From: Caldicellulosiruptor morganii
GTDB lineage: Bacteria > Bacillota > Thermoanaerobacteria > Caldicellulosiruptorales > Caldicellulosiruptoraceae
Assembly: GCF_026810225.1 (NCBI RefSeq)
Contig: NZ_CP113865.1
Coordinates: 721,001 to 785,000 of the forward strand
Direction of reading: 5' to 3'
DNA length: 64,000 nt
In this document: positions 63,100 through 64,000 of the stretch, in pieces
Position numbering within the stretch: the stretch's first letter is position 1
Layout of the letters: every line of letters begins with the position of its first letter
Notes under the pieces: generated by a model
What the model was told of the DNA's origin: nothing
What the model saw: only the letters and a program-made list of their open reading frames with translations
The model's database searches: none
Position numbers and translations under genes: made by a program

Positions 63100-64000
63100 T
63101 TATGCACTACAAACTGCAGTTTTATTAAAGTATTTTTGAATATGTTCTTCTGGAGTTCTAAGTTCAAAAGGTTTTTTATCGCGCATAACAGCAAAGATAA
63201 TACAAATAATTTTTCTCATAACAGCACCTAATGCAACTTTTTTGGGCTTTTGTTGGCACTTTTTCTGATAGTATTCGAATAATACAGGATTACAAGGTTT
63301 AGAATTTCTTTTTGTTCTGATATTGGCAAGAGCAATTGTAAATAAGATTCTTCGCAAGATTTTAGAACCACGTTTAGACATTTTATTTTTTGTGCCAACA
63401 AATTGCCCCGATTGATTTACGGAAGGATCTACACCAAAGAAAGCAACAAGCTTGTTGGGTTTTGAAAATTTTTCGAAATCACCTATTTCAGCAAGGATAG
63501 TTGCAGCGGATAGAAAACCTATGCCGGGGATAGATTGAAGGAGGTTAATATTTTCCATGAGTGAAGGCTGAGATTGCGAAGATTGCTGAACAAGTTGATT
63601 TATGGCTTCAAAAATTTTGTCGATATTCTGCTGTAAATTCAGGACCATGTTAATATAGACTTTAAGCATAGTAACAGTTGCTAAGTCTGATATAGAAAAA
63701 GGTTGAAACTGTTTAGCTTTTGCGACAAGTAATTCATATTTTTCTTTGGCCCATTGATAGCTTTTTTTAGAGGTTAGCTGAATGATGGAAATAAGTTTTT
63801 CGCTGTCAGCGCCTAAGATATCGGTTGGAGTTGGGTAGTTTTCAAGTATAGCCAAGGATGTTTTAGAACAAATGTCAGGGAAGACCTCTTTGAAATTGAG
63901 CATAATTTGATCGACGACAGAAGTAAGTCTGTATTTGTAAGAGGTTAGTTCATCACTGAGGTTGTAATACTGGCGGCATAGGTTTTTCAAGCAGTCGAGG
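63100..64000 (-). CDS. IS110-family transposase, 5' end outside window
   Basis: This is the C-terminal part of an IS110-type recombinase, open to the right edge. The first visible in-frame residues before the TTG at 63990 are LDC. The Transposase_20 region is clear: INLLQSIPGIGFLSAATILAEIGDFEKFSKPNKLVAFFGVDPSVNQSGQF, then KMSKRGSKILRRILFTIA and the serine-bearing segment typical of the family. The N-terminal DEDD RuvC-like domain lies mostly off the window. The left end of the IS is not located. It lies beside a damaged permease gene, which may be a consequence of its insertion. Confidence 0.9.
   Translation of the reverse strand, partial: LDCLKNLCRQYYNLSDELTSYKYRLTSVVDQIMLNFKEVFPDICSKTSLAILENYPTPTDILGADSEKLISIIQLTSKKSYQWAKEKYELLVAKAKQFQPFSISDLATVTMLKVYINMVLNLQQNIDKIFEAINQLVQQSSQSQPSLMENINLLQSIPGIGFLSAATILAEIGDFEKFSKPNKLVAFFGVDPSVNQSGQFVGTKNKMSKRGSKILRRILFTIALANIRTKRNSKPCNPVLFEYYQKKCQQKPKKVALGAVMRKIICIIFAVMRDKKPFELRTPEEHIQKYFNKTAVCSA

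Noticed and set aside
1-64000. CRISPR array
   Set aside because: No set of regularly spaced 25-40 base repeats with unique spacers was seen. The only tandem arrays are the 23-bp iterons with no spacers, and short 11-bp pairs.

Overview
The window looks like chromosome from a low-GC, thermophilic, fermentative Firmicute close to Caldicellulosiruptor. This is inferred from gene content and order, frequent TTG/GTG starts behind strong AGGAGG-type ribosome binding sites, a tungsten/molybdenum cofactor locus, S-layer-homology proteins with fibronectin III repeats, a GH42 beta-galactosidase and an L-lactate dehydrogenase. No database search was possible. Names rest on motifs and family knowledge.

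Layout. 1-6.6 kb is a tungstate uptake and pterin cofactor cluster: tupA (cut by the window edge), tupB, tupC, two moeA paralogues, moaA, a moaC-MOSC fusion and a convergent mogA. 6.7-12.2 kb holds acetyltransferases, a CheR methyltransferase, a TagO/WecA-type phosphotransferase, and the rph-rdgB-phosphodiesterase string that follows gerM in Bacillus. Here gerM is reduced to a broken lipoprotein remnant. 12.3-17.2 kb has a DeoR regulator facing the threonine-branch genes lysC, thrB, hom and an ACT-domain gene. 17.5-24.1 kb runs apt, rsh, dtd, a metallo-hydrolase, hemZ and wecB. 24.2-31.3 kb is a three-gene operon of secreted FN3/SLH proteins, the first frameshifted. 31.4-33.7 kb is a polar amino-acid ABC transporter. 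An EamA transporter and a beta-CASP metallo-hydrolase with a duplicated C-terminal domain follow.

37.5-45.7 kb is an 8.1 kb element integrated in the 3' end of tRNA-Arg(TCG), bounded by exact 48-bp repeats. It carries a tyrosine integrase, a large AT-rich unknown gene divergent from an XRE repressor, a CHC2-Toprim-helicase fusion, a winged-helix Rep-like protein, 23-bp iterons and a zinc-ribbon protein. That suggests an integrative replicon or a phage-satellite-like island. It also holds a candidate small RNA and repeated intergenic hairpins. A vestigial integrase outside the left att site suggests that the tRNA was used before.

45.9-49.5 kb encodes an alpha/beta hydrolase, an ASRT-like protein and the GH42 enzyme. 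A 1.84 kb DDE insertion sequence with an 18-bp target duplication lies between the GH42 gene and its apparent terminator. 51.5-53.5 kb is a radical SAM/DUF4130 DNA-metabolism pair. A secreted coiled-coil protein, an FAD oxidoreductase, a PHP phosphoesterase, comEC, holA, rpsT and ldh follow. The right end holds a 5'-damaged OppB-type permease and an IS110-family transposase that runs off the window.

Several genes carry what look like single-base lesions (near 9556, 24524 and 31435, perhaps 62035). They could be real decay or assembly errors and should be checked together.
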